Made by a program: the position numbers and the translations under genes. 64,000 nucleotides of DNA. Source: Hippasteria phrygiana (Eukaryota > Echinodermata > Asteroidea > Valvatida > Goniasteridae). Under the pieces are notes generated by a model, which was given only the letters and a program-made list of their open reading frames with translations, was not told the DNA's origin and ran no database searches. The stretch spans positions 372,001 through 436,000 of the forward strand of contig JAZGUH010000259.1 in assembly GCA_037893225.1 (NCBI GenBank), in the 5' to 3' direction. Position 1 is the stretch's first letter. Every line of letters starts with the position of its first letter. This document shows, in pieces, positions 11,670 to 26,600 of this stretch.

Positions 11670-14600
11670 GTGATAATTTTAATTACTTGTTGTCATTTGT
11701 AACATAGTTTAATTGCTGTTTTTGCCAGATCTCAAGAGATGTAGAAGGTAGGAATGTCATATTACTCAACTGTTGACCAACTCAATGACAACTCGACCGT
11801 TGAGACAACTCGACCGTTGAGACAACTCGACCGTTGAGACAACTCGACCGTTGAGACAACTCGACCGTTGAGACAACTCGACCGTTGAGACAACTCGACC
11901 GTTGAGACAACTCGACCGTTGAGACAACTCGACCGTTGAGACAACTCGACCGTTTGCCTGGTGATCTCATGAGACAAGTAGACCTTGACATGGAAATAAC
12001 TCGACTGTTGGCCAAACAAATCCTTCGGGTTGTGTTAATCGTGAATAAAGGAATTTCACATTCCACGGGCATCTTGAATTCAGCGCCACAGCTGAGGGGA
12101 ACAACCCGGAAGCAATGTGCTAGAACGGCTATGTTCCCCTCTGAAGTTAGTGCGAGAGGGCGCTCTACTGCGCATGCGCAATTGGAACGTGAAACGGCCC
12201 TATTATAATGTTCTGTATGTTCAGCTTTGAAATGTCTGGGAAAGAGAGTTCCATATCCGGCCAGCACTATTTAAGGGTTCTGAAATAAATTCCTGGCTGT
12301 TTTTCCAATTCCGTTTTACATGTACAAATGTATCTCCCCCTTACACCCCTGCCCTCCATCCACCCTCTGCGACATAATTATATCTATAGATCACTCGGTG
12401 TTTCTTTTTCTATTCATATGGAGAGAGGAGGAGCCGTGAATCGACCCAATATCAACGAAGTCAATCATGTAAGAGTAGATAATACACAGTGTCCTTAACC
12501 GCTTCGACACAAGCACTTGTTGCCCAAAGGACTTTTTTAATAGTCTAACATGTACTTACAATGTATGAGGCAATATGGCATATAAATATTTTTAAATGAC
12601 TATTAATTTGATGACGTACACAATTTGGAATTCTCCAAAGTAATAAATGGGGTGGAACATGCATAAAATATTATTCCTTGTTGGTTATGACTGTTTAACC
12701 AGTTCGCGTCGGATGACGAGTTAACTCGCAAAGGTTTTGCGGTACTCGGAACGGCTGACTGATAAACACGCACTTGATGGAGACCAGTATCTATCTGTCA
12801 GCGACCCACTGGCAGCGAGCGAGGCCGGAAATATCAGGGTGTTCTGCCTGCAGATTACGGCCTGATTCTGCCTGAACCGGTCTGGCATCTAGGCTCGGGA
12901 AAAATATTCCTGCGGGCTGGGTCCGTGAATGTCAAAATAATCCCCACGTGAACTGGTTTAAGACTGCCAAAAAGCACTCCATGTGGTCCACACTATGTGT
13001 TGCCCCGGCAAGAGTTCCGTGTCCGGCCATCACGGATTCGCAACCAAGCATAACAAATTTCACCTCACCTTGTGTCTTCATTGAAGATGAACCCATTCAG
13101 CCTGGGGAAACATAAATCCTCTTGGTTTTTAGGCCATATTTTGGGTGCACATATTGTTGGAACATCCGATCGTGTAGGCAGCCCTATTGAAGTATCAGGA
13201 AGTGAATAATGTGTGCATGACAATGCATTAACCAAGGTGGTTGTCCCACGTGGTGGCGCCAGTCCTACACATGCTGCATGCTTGCAAATTGAAAGTTAAG
13301 TTGTCTCAACGGATGACTTGTCTCAACGACAATGTGTTTTAACAGATGACTTGTCTTTCCATTCCAACGGACCTAAGTTGTGGCATGGTCAAGTAGTCTC
13401 AATTAGGGCTGTCCCGAATATACCGAATATTCGATATTCGATCGTCAAGCGAATATTCGAATACCATTTTGCCAGTTCGAATATTCGAAAATATATATAT
13501 GCACGTACAGATACGACTCTGATGCTATTTTAATAGAAAAGTTACGGCACTTAGCAGTGTCAAATGCCGCATTTTTGTCAATCGTAAATTTTTGTGGACG
13601 GAGGTTTATTGTTCCCGTCCGTAAAACCCTTGATACAACAGGGGCATGCAAAAAAAATGCCGTTTGAATGGTCCATAATATCAATCGCCATACATAAAAC
13701 ACCGGCGTGCTTTTACGTGCAATTTATTTTACCGGTGCGGCATGCACAGAAAAACTTCGGTCAAACCCAGTTTCGAATATTCGAATACTAAATTATTCGA
13801 AAATAAACAGCCCTAGTCTCAATGGTTGATTTGTCGCGAGTCAAGTTGGTCAACAGCCAAGTTAACTGTCTGAGCACTAGGCTTGGGTAACCCCACACAG
13901 GAGTTGACTCTATTCGACTCGCAACATCGAAATCAGAATCATGATTCTATTCTTTGAGCCTTTGAGGATTCGACTGCTTCAAGTAGCTGATTCCTGCTTC
14001 CTTGGAATAGATTTCATGCATCGTCCGGTGATTCTGAAACTTTCCAACTCCAAAAACAGTATTTAAAAATGACTGATTCTCTGAAAAGACCGCACTGGGA
14101 CATCACCGAGTCAGCTGTTTTGTTCATTAAATTAATCATAACGCCATGCGGAGTATTTCTGCTTTTCACAGTGCTGCTCGTGGTCCATTCACATGCACTT
14201 CATCAGACAAATTCAACCAATGCCTGGTGATTCTGATGATCTGCGGCCCTTAAAAAACCATCGTCTGCATGGTGCACAACAAGAGTCTCCCCTGGGGATT
14301 CAAAGGATATGCAGCCGCACCAATGCCCGTTTTGTGCATGATACATGTATAACAGGGCTGTAGTCGAGTCCCTGCAAGTCCTTTAACAGGTCCTTTCATA
14401 AAGCTGGTCACAAGTAACTGGATGAAAAATGACAAAGGAATGCCTTTGTCAAAGCTCATTTGAATAGCTTGTGATTGGAATTAGGACTGGAGGGTTTGTG
14501 ATGGACTTGCAGGGACTTGTGATGGACTTGTGATGGACTTGTGGTGGACTTGCGGTGGACTTGCGGTGGACTTGCGGTGGACTTGTGATGGACTTGCAGG

Positions 14601-17600
14601 GACTTGTGATGGACTTGTGATGGACTTGCGGTGGACTTGCGGTGGACTTGCGGTGGACTTGCGGTGGACTTGCGGTGGACTTGCGGTGGACTTGCGGTGG
14701 ACTTGCGGTGGACTTGCGGTGGACTTGCGGTGGACTTGCGGTGGACTTGCGGTGGACTTGCGGTGGACTTGCGGTGGACTTGCGGTGGACTTGCGGTGGA
14801 CTTGCGGTGGACTTGCGGTGGACTTGCGGTGGACTTGCGGTGGACTTGCGGTGGACTTGCGGTGGACTTGCGGTGGACTTGCGGTGGACTTGCGGTGGAC
14901 TTGCGGTGGACTTGCGGTGGACTTGCGGTGGACTTGCGGTGGACTTGCGGTGGACTTGCGGTGGACTTGCGGTGGACTTGCGGTGGACTTGCGGTGGACT
15001 TGCGGTGGACTTGCGATGGACTCGACTACAGCAGTGGAAGACTTTTGAGACACTAGTGGCAGCAGACATAACGGTCCTTTTGGCTAGTTCTGGGCCATGC
15101 GTGCTTTGTTCTGAGCATGCATTCGTAGTTCTGAGCATGCATTCGTAGTTCTGAGCACGCGTGTGTAATTCTGAGCATGTGCATGACTGGTGGAATAATG
15201 GAAAGGGACTGGTATGTCTAGCTGCCACCACGCTTCTAAATAATTATGCTTTTTAGAAATTATGACACATGAAAACAAGTTTGTGATCGTTGACACTTCT
15301 TTGTGGCTTTTTTGGCAGCGGATTCTTTTGGACTGGCTGGACAAAAAATTCGAGTTAAACTGATTCACCGGTGCCGGCAATTTGAGTTACGGGAGTATTT
15401 ATGTACACAATATCCTATTCTTTTGTCGGGAATGCAGTGTACATGTGGCTTTGAGATGAGCGGAGAATCGAGTTCGAGTTTGAGTTATCACGATTTTACT
15501 GTAGCTGTCGAGGGTTTTTACGGACAGGAACAATAAACCTCCGTCCACAAAAGTTACCGTCGTTAAAAATGCGGCATTTGACACTGCTAAGCGCCGTAAC
15601 TTTTTGATTAACCCTAACCTACCTGAGTTTATCAAAATCCATACCCCTGTTTTGGACGATTCGGGGGATTCAGGATACCTCCATATTGAAAACTGGGTGA
15701 TTTTGATGGATTGAGGATTGTAAGCCTAGCGGTACTGCAGGATTTTGATGGATTCAGGATACCTCCATTTTGAGCAGTCACCAAAACCAACTTTTTGTGC
15801 ATGACAAAAAAGGGTGGATTTTGGCGGATTCAGGATACTTTCTAGTAAAGTTACCCAAGGGGTTAGGGTTAAAGTTGCATCAGATTCATATAGTACGTGC
15901 ATATATTTTTCTTTTAATATATTCGAAAAAAAAGGTAACCAAATATTTGGTTGACAATTGCATATTTGAATATTCGGTATATTCGGACAGCCCTACCAAC
16001 CCTACCACTCTTACAGCTTTCTTGGGCCCAGATCTAAATAGAGGATAATTCTTCAACAGATTCCAGAGAAATTATCCCAATTTTCAGATCTATAAACCCA
16101 GACGGGGGTAACTTGCACTGTTAGTGAGACCAACTCACGTCCCCCTTTAAAGGAGAATTCCAGGCTCTATAATATTTTATCTAGTCTAAAAGAACATACA
16201 CTAACATACATACTGCACCAAGAGTTGGATTTTCTTTTTTATGGAGAACGACACACGCTCCCTTTATATTTACGATTTCTTGCCATTCAGCAGTACAAAG
16301 GGCGCGTCCATACTGTTCGAAGTTCCCGCGACATCCGGGCGATTATGACGTAGTGTCCGCACCTCAATGGAAACCCATGGTTGGCTACGTGCGGTATGCA
16401 CTGGTATCACACCTAGACGCAGCTTAGTGCATATGAATACGTATGTTTTATAAGGCGCCCGACTATTGCGTGTATACGTAAGGCTGATGTTTACTTCGAC
16501 TTGACGTGCTGCAATTTATCGTGGCTTTTCGTATTTTTTTAGAAGAGCACAAAGTCTGTTCTGGTCGGAAAGAAAATATGTTAGGCACTGCATCATCTCG
16601 AAGATTCTTAGCCTACCCCAGGAGAACTGCCTGCCGATTTTCCTCAAAGCAATCTGGTTCGAAGTCGTCGCGTTTTTATATTGTTCAGCCATTTCTTACA
16701 AATATCCGGTCGTTTGGGGGATTGGGAATTTGGAAGAAGGCGCTGAGACCTTTTAGAGAATTCGGTTTATTTGAGCAGCCAAAGGCTTGCCAAATCGTCA
16801 TGATGTTGCTGTACTACAGCACGACTGAGTTTTGCTTTAGCAGTCAGGCAAGAATTCGCCAGGAATATGGAAAACAGACGTGCGTCAAGGAACAACACTG
16901 CCACGTTCTCGTGTGTGTTGCATGTATGGACAATGGTTCACTGCACTCGCACAGCTCAGGCCGCGGGGCCGGCTGGGTACCCGGCCGGCCGGCTTGGTAG
17001 TGCAGCCACTACGTCACAGTATCCCGGATGTACCGATATTCCAGAGCAAAAGGGCGGCTCGCATGACGGCAGGCGCGTTATGAAAAACCTCCGGTTTATA
17101 CGATTACCGAAACCAATCAAAATGAAATAAAAAGTAAGTCACAATTGCAATTAACGTTCTTTAACATTATGTTATAATAAACTCAGGGTGGACTTTCCCT
17201 TTAATGGATACTAAACATGGTTTTTTTGGTCTTAAAGAAACCAGTTCAAGGAACAAGTTAAATTTGTCTGCCTTGGAGGCAGGAAAATGTCCTAAAATTG
17301 TTGTTGGAAAGACCAGTAAAAAGTAGAGTAATAATGTACTTGACAATCCCCTGAAAATGCGCCATTTGTCCGAAAATCATTGACCCAAAACTATGTACAT
17401 GTATACTGTCAGATTTCCAAGGGTTCAACTTTTCCGAACCACATTTTTGTCAAAGATTTCAGACAACTGATGCATTTTCTAGGGATAAAGGGCCGGTCAC
17501 ACTGGTCACGATAACGATTACGAAAATGGAAACGATGCGAATCAACGCTCCCGATTGGTGGATGGAACGCACGCGTATTATACGCGCGACAATTCCACCA

Positions 17601-20600
17601 ATTAACCCCTTGCGTACGGTTGACACAAATACGTACAGATTGAAAATTACCACCTGGCCGGTTGACGTCTATACATGTACACGCCAATTTCTGCATTTTC
17701 AATCCATTATTGGGGTATTGTGTACGTTATGCTTAGCTGCACAAGCCTCTTGTTTCCGTTTTGCTTGGCTGCACAAGCCGGCATGGCACCCTGGCGCCCC
17801 CCCATATGGAATCCGGGTTCAAGGGGTTAATGGCGTTTATTCTCACCGTTTTCGTTTTCGTTATCGTGGCCAGTGTGACCGGCCCTTAATCCTGTACAAT
17901 ATTACTGTATTCACTTTTTAATGATCTTTCCAGCCATAGTATAGTAATTTCAGGACCAGTGTTTTCCATAGCCTCATTGGGGGCCCTCCACGTATGTGAA
18001 CCTTTAATCTGCTTAGCATGCTGCCTGTGCTTTCAGTCAGTGACAACTATTTACTTCTGTTCATGTATTTTTTCTTCAAATTGACAATGTTTAAATAGTT
18101 TTGCTTCACTGTAAATAAAGTATACTGTAAAACTGTTCTGCAACAGGCAACAGCAATTGATGTTATAGGGCTGAGTCAAATAGAATAATTGAATATTCAA
18201 ATATTTGACCTTCAATTCGATCAAATATTTGAATATTTTGGTTGTCTGGATGGCCGATTTTTGGGTAAATGAAGTACATGTATGTACCGATGCAGTCTAA
18301 TTAACCTACATGTACGAAACTGCTTATTGTCATCATTATAACAGATTCTCACTTTTATGACTCGCCAGCACCGATGGATGATTCAGCAAAGGTTTAAAAA
18401 GCACATGTTCAAAAATGCAGAAATACTTTTTTGCCCTGGTAAGACAATTTTATTTTCCTAACAAAAAGTAGGAATAGGTACAATGTACGTTCATCATTAC
18501 GTGTTTGTAACACAGATAGATTATTTAGAAATTGGACACGAAGTCACAGTCACGAAGTCACAGATGCAATTTTGTTATAAATAAAAATGTGAACTTTTTC
18601 CCCTTCTTATATTCCTTTGCATTTCACCTTCGGATATTCGAACATTCGAACTCGAGAATAAGTATTCTAATAGTCGATAATTGATCGAATATTTGAATAT
18701 TCGCACAGATCTAATTATGTGACTTTTTTTTGTGTATGTGAATTTGTGATAATTTGTTAAACATTTGTTTGAATGTTATCGGTATGATGCCAGTATCAAT
18801 ATTAGTATATCCTGGACTTCAAACTCATAAATATGTTGTATTTGTTGCTTTGCTACATGAACATGTACAGGTGTGCTTCAATTTTACAGTATGTCTGTTG
18901 CTTTGTAAAGCAATATGAAGTTGACAAACTAGTGACAAACTAATTTATCTGTTATTCACAGCTGTGATTAGGCAGATCATTCATTTGTTTACTACTCAAT
19001 ATATATTGCACTGTTGTGTGCAAATTCTCTACAGAATATGATCCAGCTGAATTGCTGAATGCAGCTCATGTGATGGAGGTTGGCAAACTTTGAACGTTAT
19101 TTAGAATTGGCCTGTAAGCATTAGCCAATCAAAGCGTCTGTTGAATATCACATGTCATTCTAAATTTTGGACAAGCAAAAAAACTCCCAGACGCGTGCAA
19201 GCACCCGCATGTGCATTCTTGCTTGAAACGCAATACACGAACGCAAGTCAAATGCATATATGTGATTCAGATAAAACATACTACAGGCGTGATGTGCTTT
19301 GTACATGTACGTTCACGCACGTAAGCACTTTGAGAAAAGTTGACTCTGGTCCAAGATAAGTCAGAGATACTCCAGCTCTTTGCTGTTCCAAGTTTTGAGA
19401 AGACTGCACTTCTAATGTAGCCCCTCACCCATGGTACAACTTGTTGCAAAGCTAATTTAAACATAGTGTACATTATTGGTCATTGTTGCAATTTTCAGGA
19501 AAAGTTTGGATTTGGGGGTTAGTATTTTATAGGAAATATCGTTCATCTGACCTGTTTAAAGTTTTCAACCGTCGGGCAGCATTTGTAAAATAAACCTAAT
19601 TTTGGTAAATGGGATCGTTTTTAATTGGTCACATAACAGAGGCCGAGGGCCAAGCAGAACGTCCAAGATCCATGCATGCACTGGTTACAACCGTCGCTTC
19701 GGTACCTTACGTGTGTGCCCGTTTTCGGATTGTTAACCCCTTGGGCACGGTATTTTACGGGAGACGTCGGGGTGTCGCGGCGGTTTTGGCAGCAAAATTG
19801 AACTGCTGCGATGTGTTTGTGCAGTCAAGCATATCATAAACAATAATCCAACAATGAATTGAAACTGCACAAACGGCGGCCAATGGCGTCATCCGGCCTG
19901 GTGGCAATTTTTTTGCTTCCACAGACGGCATCCGTACGCAAAGGGTTAACCCATTTTAGACACAACACGGATTTACTACATTCGGTCAATAGAGGGCAGC
20001 TCTATTAAACAATATAAATTTCCACTTTTCTTGAAAACGACAGCACACCTGGTGCCATCATTTCACAGGATGATTGAGACTATTATTAACTTAGTCTAGT
20101 ATAAAGGTACATGTATTTTGTAATAATTCAGTAAAAACTAAATCGGAGGATTACCAATCGCATACACTACATTTGAGTTTTGTCCCACCGAAAAAAAGAT
20201 GTTATAACAAGTCGCAAGTCGCAAAATTTGATTACTTATAGAGAGTCGTGACATTGGGTGTGCTCGATCGACAACCCGGATACAATGAATTCTAATTACT
20301 GTGTAACTTGAGCCAGCACTTCATAAAAATCCCAAACTTTCACAAGTTTAGGAAAACCGGGTGCCCAGGCACCTCAGGCGGCATGCTTACACATACGTCT
20401 ACAAGTACCTTACTTGTATGGCGTGAGCTCTTTTTTTAGAAAGGTCAGGAACTCGGAAACGTTCATGGCTTACTAAGTTCCTTAAGTTGAGGGGGTTCAT
20501 GCCTAGAGTTATTTCAAGGAACAGATGCACATGTCCCGTAGAAGTTGGACCAGCTCTATCTGCTGTGTAGGAAAAAAATGAGATCTTTTCATGCTCTGGT

Positions 20601-23600
20601 TTGATTTGTTTTGACTTGATTGGTTTTGAAGGCTTTGTGTTATTTGTTTTGCTGTTTTTTTTCCCTTGAAAGTAAATTAATACATTTTGTGTTTTTGTTT
20701 GCATTGTTGAAGCGTGCAGGCATCTTGGCCCTTTTTTATTGTTCACTATTTGTTCATGGTTTTTTGTTAATTTGTTTGCTATTTCATCTATGTTAGTTTC
20801 TATTCTTCCTTTAACAGAATTTGCAAGTCAAGTATAAATATGAAAACCAGGGATTATTTGTAACATGAAAACTTTTCAGTGGTCTAAAGCTACAATGCGT
20901 AATAAAGTTAAAAAAACCATTTTGTAGTAAGTAAATTTGTTTCACAGTCATGTTGGTAACAATCATCCCAGGACAGAAACAAAATTTCATCTCTGGATTT
21001 ATTGCAAACAAAAGTCAAACTGCTGGTTGTATATGATGCATACATTTTCTAATATTGTTTACGTGACTAGCAACAGAAAACTGCTAAAAAAGAATCATAC
21101 ATGTGTACGTAAGTGAGGCTTTTGAAAGACTGCCATAAAATACATTTCCTCCATTTTTTCCTGTTGATCCAGTTAAGTTGGACTGAATTGCCACACTCTA
21201 TTTATTCTCAAGTTCTTAACCCCTTGCGTATGGGTAGTATATGGGGTGTCCGGGTGAAATGGAAACAATAATGGATTGATATTAGCATGTGTAGACGTCA
21301 ACTGGCCAGGTGGCAATTTTCAATCCGCACATATATGTGTCAACCGGGCCGCAAGGGGTCAAAATCCATGCTCCTAAACATTAAAAAAAAGAAATTGTAG
21401 GAGTTGGGGGGTGGGGGTTGGGATGTTCTTTTTGCTATTTTGGGCATCTGCAACCCCCCCCCCCCCAAAAAAAAGGGTTTTTATTCTTGGTTGTTTTTGC
21501 ACATGAAATGCACAAAAAAGTCTCCCAAATTATTGCAAGGCTACAAATAATTTGATATTTGTAAAGTGATTTTGTTTGTCCCTCCATGTCTCATTCAAAA
21601 GTAAATGGCTTCTGTATTGCTAGAAAAAATAACAAATTATTTTTTACAGGGGAACGTGAAAAGAGCATGGACGATTTATATATCTTTAAAGTCATAGAGA
21701 TTAAAACAAAAGCCAGGGAAATGATCTCTCACCGTTGCGAGTTAACCACGCCCATCAGACAACCCTGTGGAATTTGATGTGCTTGTTTTTGTTTGTCATC
21801 TGATTGGACGATATTTTGAAATTTGCATTCACACGATTGGTCAGTTGCTTATCTACATTTAAAAACTGCTGATATTTTTGTACCACAACCCAGGTCTTAT
21901 TCAAATTAAAAGCGCGAATCAAACCCCAGAACTACAAGAGGCATATACGACACCTGCGCATCTCCTTTGTTGTCATGGTGATGTTGTTCCTGGTGATGAA
22001 CGTTAGCATGGCCATCCTGACGCGGATGTACCCTCACTCTGATGTGATAGTACGAGCCCGGGTTATTATGAGCGGACTCTTGTTCATCATGGTGGGAGGG
22101 TTCTTGGCCTACCTCGTCTGGAAGCTCTCCAGGATGCATTTTGTGGGAAGTGTGCTTCTAGAAGCCAGAGTGAGTTTTCTTTTTCATTTTAATGGATAAG
22201 ATTTAGGGGTGTGCATCGTAACCATGTACCCGAATACCCGACCGTTTATCTCGGGAACCGTTTCCAGATTATAGAATCGAGTACCCGTACAACTTTACAT
22301 TATCGCAAAGTAACTTCCCAGACAATGAAAAAGGAAAGGTTTTGAATGTTATTTGTCAGGAATTTTCAATATTAAAACCCGACTACATGGGAAACCAGCA
22401 CAGATTTCACGTTTATGATGCTCACGAAAGTTGACAATAAAGGGAATTTGTCGGTCATGGTTTTTGTATTCTGGGTATGGATAAGAGCCTCAACGAGACA
22501 TAATAGCATGCCTCATTCCACAATATATAGCTTCCGGACAACCGTCTTTTGTGATATATGCCGGCGCATGCACGTGCCGGCACACGCAAAGGTGGAGTAG
22601 TGATCATGTTTACTGGACAGGCATTGAGATTTTTCAGACTTTTGTCTGAAATGAGAAATGTTTAATCTCAGAGAAAGACATTATTACAACTTCCGAGATT
22701 GCAAGTTTGGGGTTTGGTAGCGGTATTTTTCAATCGGGTACCCGGTTCTTTTACTACCCGTAAATGCACACCCCAAATATGATTTGAAGGTTTGCATAGC
22801 GAAGGTAGCAGTAAGGTAAAGATATGCGGTAGATCCGCGTGGCAACTCTCTCTTGTGTGAGTCTGTGGGGTTTGAAAAGAACCGGGGGAAACTCCACGTT
22901 TTGGACAGTATACTCTAACGACGGGCAGAGTACGCGTACCCCGTATACTCTCCGAAATGTTGAGTTCCCCGGTTCTGTTTTTTAAGAACCCTACAAATTA
23001 ACAAGAGAGAATTTCCGCATGGTGCTACCGTAAATCTTTATCTTATTTCATTTTCTTCTTTCTTTCTTTTGTTTTTGTTTTTGTTTTTAGGAGGGGAGGG
23101 ATGTAGGGTGTTTGGAAAGATCTGTTGCCCCTGTTTTGGTTTGCTACGTAACATAAAACTTCATGTAGAATCAGTATAAATGCACCTATGTAACGTAGGT
23201 CAACGAAATGAGCGGAAAGTCAAACCGGCATTTTTGAATTACGATCTTTTTGTATTGAGAGATTGATTTTGGAATTTTTACATTTTTACATTTGTGCAAA
23301 ACCACTCACTGTATTGCGGGGCTCCCGTATTTATAACTACATGTAATTTTTGGCGATACAGTAGAATTGATCCGTACTTTTTGTTCCCCATGAGTAAAGG
23401 AAGCTATTGATCCAAAGAATAATACTGGAATTTACTTCCAGGTCGCGCAATTTTTTAATCATGAGGTGAGGTTGGATTGTATTATTTAATGCGCTGGAAA
23501 AATCAACAAAAACAATTCTGACATAAGTACCAGCTTTTTCTAGATGATCATAAACACCATTTAACAGTGTAAGCACGGCATCTTCAACACTTCTTTTGGG

Positions 23601-26600
23601 TCGATATGCAAATTGCATTGGATCAAGCAATTTTGTAACAAACGGCATAATTAGTCTGTTCCTGATTACTCTTTCCAGGCACTTCATAGGTACTGAAGTT
23701 AAGGCTATTGGTCGCAAATCATTCATCTCTTTTGGATGAAGTCGTTTTGGCACAGGAACAATAGTTGACAGTTTCCAAAGAGTTGGCACTTTCCCAGTGC
23801 TAATGGAGGTTTGGAACAACCTCTGAAAGGGAAAAGCTAATTGATTTGCACATAATTTCAAGACTTTACTGCTCACACCATCGGGACCTACAGCTTTATG
23901 TGAATTTAACCTGGTAAAAGAATTCCGGACTTCACAAACAGAAATCTCAATCTCAATATCGTCTGCGGGAAGAGAGCGCACAAGATTTGCCATATTTTCT
24001 TGTTCAGAGCTAAAGTCGGTGGTGTCAAATCTACAATAAAAAAACATTAAGATCTTTGGCATATACTTTTTCATTTTCAATATTAAAACGTTTAGTCTTT
24101 GGTTTAAAACTTGTCATAATTTGCAATCCTTGCCAGGCACTTTTAGTATCATTTGTTCTGAACATGTTTTCAACCTTTCGTCAAAAAATCATGATTAAAA
24201 CATACTGTAGTTTAAAGCATATTTAATTCAAAATACCTGGTTTGCTTTTGTGTTTAGACCATTAAATGTGTACAATTTGACATTTTAGTCTGGCGTACTT
24301 CCGAAAAATCGTGTACTTCTGAAAAAATGTTGTACTTCCGAAAAAATTGTGTACATGTAAACTAAGTATTAATTTCCATTCTCAATACTGAATTTACGGC
24401 TCTCTATTCGAAAACCGAAATATTGTACAACAGTAATTTTTTTTCACCATTGCAAAGCTTGCATTATATATTATATTATGGAATGGAAATCTCAATTTTC
24501 AACTTATGTCTGATTTCGCTTGCTGGTGCCACAATTTCAATTATTATTAATTAATCGGGGAAGCTGGCATGTTAATTTATTCCATTAAAAAAGAAGAATA
24601 TAAATTGATGTGAGGCAGGATTTGAACCTGTGACCTCTGGAACACCGGACTGGTGCTCAACCAGCCAAGAGAACTTTTCTTGCTCCAGCCTTGCAGTCTC
24701 CTGATTTACCAGTATTTTTAAAAAACTTTGTAATTTTTGTTTTGCTAGGGGGCCACCATGTGTCAAACCTCCGCAGCATGCGTGTTTATCATTCTTCTGT
24801 ATCTGTCGAGAGCTGTATACAACGTCATCGCAATCACCACATCGTGTCCCTCATTTGGTTTCAACTGGATTAATGTTTCTGATCAGGTAAAAAATTGAAC
24901 CGTGTGTTACATAATATTGATAGCGTAGAGCAAGTTAGAAGACGGACTGTAGTTAATATTGTTACCCCCAAAATCCAACAAAATCCAACAAAATCCAACA
25001 AAATCCAACAAAATCCAACAAAATCCAACAAAATCCAACAAAATCCAACAAAATCCAACAAAATCCAACAAAATCCAACAATGGTAAAAAGCTGTTGTAA
25101 TTTGTTGGATTTAGCAGTCAGCACAAACTACATGTACATGGTGTGTTGGATATTTTTGCATTTAGCAGGGTAGCAGCTATACATCTGTTGGATTTTGTCG
25201 TACTAACCCTAACCATCTCAAGCCTTGCAAACTCCAACAGCAGGTTGTGTTGAATTTTGATGGGTTCAGGACTGGTAGTGCCTTGGCATGATTACTTTAA
25301 CTCTCCTATGGTTTGACCTTTCGAAACCTTTCAAAATCTGCTTACTGGCAAGATGGCTAAAAAATAATTATGCACCTTTTAAAACACTCCCGAATTTGTT
25401 GCTACTGCACTACCACACCTTGCAATACCCTTTGAAAGGTATTGAAACGTAGAACAATTGGGCTATGGTATACCACCAGTTTGTTCAGAGAGTTGTTTCA
25501 CCTTTCGAAACCTTTCAGTCCAGCAAACTTGAAAGGTTTTGAAAGGTCTGACAATTCTATGGCAACTGCACTGTACATAGAAGGGTTTTAAGTGAAGGTA
25601 TGATTTGTCTAAGTCCAAAGAATGTGCCACAGTGTTGTATTTTGACAGGTTGAGGACAAGGGGGTTATATAAAGCAGGGTGGAAGCTGAATATACCTGTC
25701 AGATTCTGTCATACTTACATGTAGGAGGGTGGAAACAGGCATCTGGCAAAATTTCAGTTGTATTTTGTTGGATTCAGCATGGTACATGTACATGTACATG
25801 TAGCTGCCCTTACAAAAATCTCCCATGCAAAACCCCATTGGAATTCAGGGCTCAACCTGAACTTTTTTCTTCACTCGCCGGCCGGACTACTCAACCAGAC
25901 TTTTGGGTAGTCCGCAAGCTTTTTTCACTCGCCTGCATGTTTTAACACTAGTTTTTCAATCAAACTTAAAAATCATTATAATGCATAATATATACCGTGG
26001 TTGTTTTGAAAATATTGTTAAGAGTTCCAAGAACATTCCTTGACAGTCTTGATGTATGCTGATGCAATAATGATGGGCGAATCGCGCGAATGGATCGACC
26101 CTAGAGCAAGGAATGGATCGAAAAATTCCACACAGCTTTAATTTTGGCTTCTTGTGATCTGCAAAGAGCACAATATAGGATGATCTCCTCCGACTGATCC
26201 TCCTGTTTCAACCATGGCATATCTTTCTGCCATTTTCCAACGGTCAAATTTGACGGTACTTTCGACATTTCAAACAATTAAATGCATCGCCAGTATGCCA
26301 GTATGTGTGTCAAACGTGATCGTGTCACCATGGAGCGTACAAACATCTACTGTACCGAACACGGTGCAGTGCACCGTAAAGTGTATGGGGGATGTGAACG
26401 TCTGCGCCTGCATGGTACTGTACTGAACTACACGTGCTAATCACTACACAAAACTGCAGCAACCTCATTTCCCAAACTAGTCCTTGCCGCGCAAAACCAT
26501 TGAAAGAAACCGAAGACCTACTGGGAGTGAGATTACGCCAGTGTGTTTGCCAAACGATCAAATGGATCGGATAAAAACGATCTGCATGTTATGCAGTCGT

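Noticed and set aside
11788..11954. CRISPR-like regular array
   Set aside because: The 17-bp units are contiguous with no unique spacers.
14449..15231. 260-codon - strand frame with VHRKSTASPPQ repeats, and several + strand frames with VDLRWTCGGLA repeats
   Set aside because: All are translations of an 11-bp minisatellite, open in several frames on both strands because 11 is not a multiple of three. There is no splice, start or composition support.
16506..17000. 164-codon frame on the + strand in GPR137 intron 1
   Set aside because: It shows no recognisable domain, no family-like blocks and no clear splice context. It lies in a GC-richer repeat-like block where chance frames are longer.
24966..25080. 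CRISPR-like regular array
   Set aside because: The 10-bp units are contiguous with no spacers, in a eukaryotic intron. It is a minisatellite.
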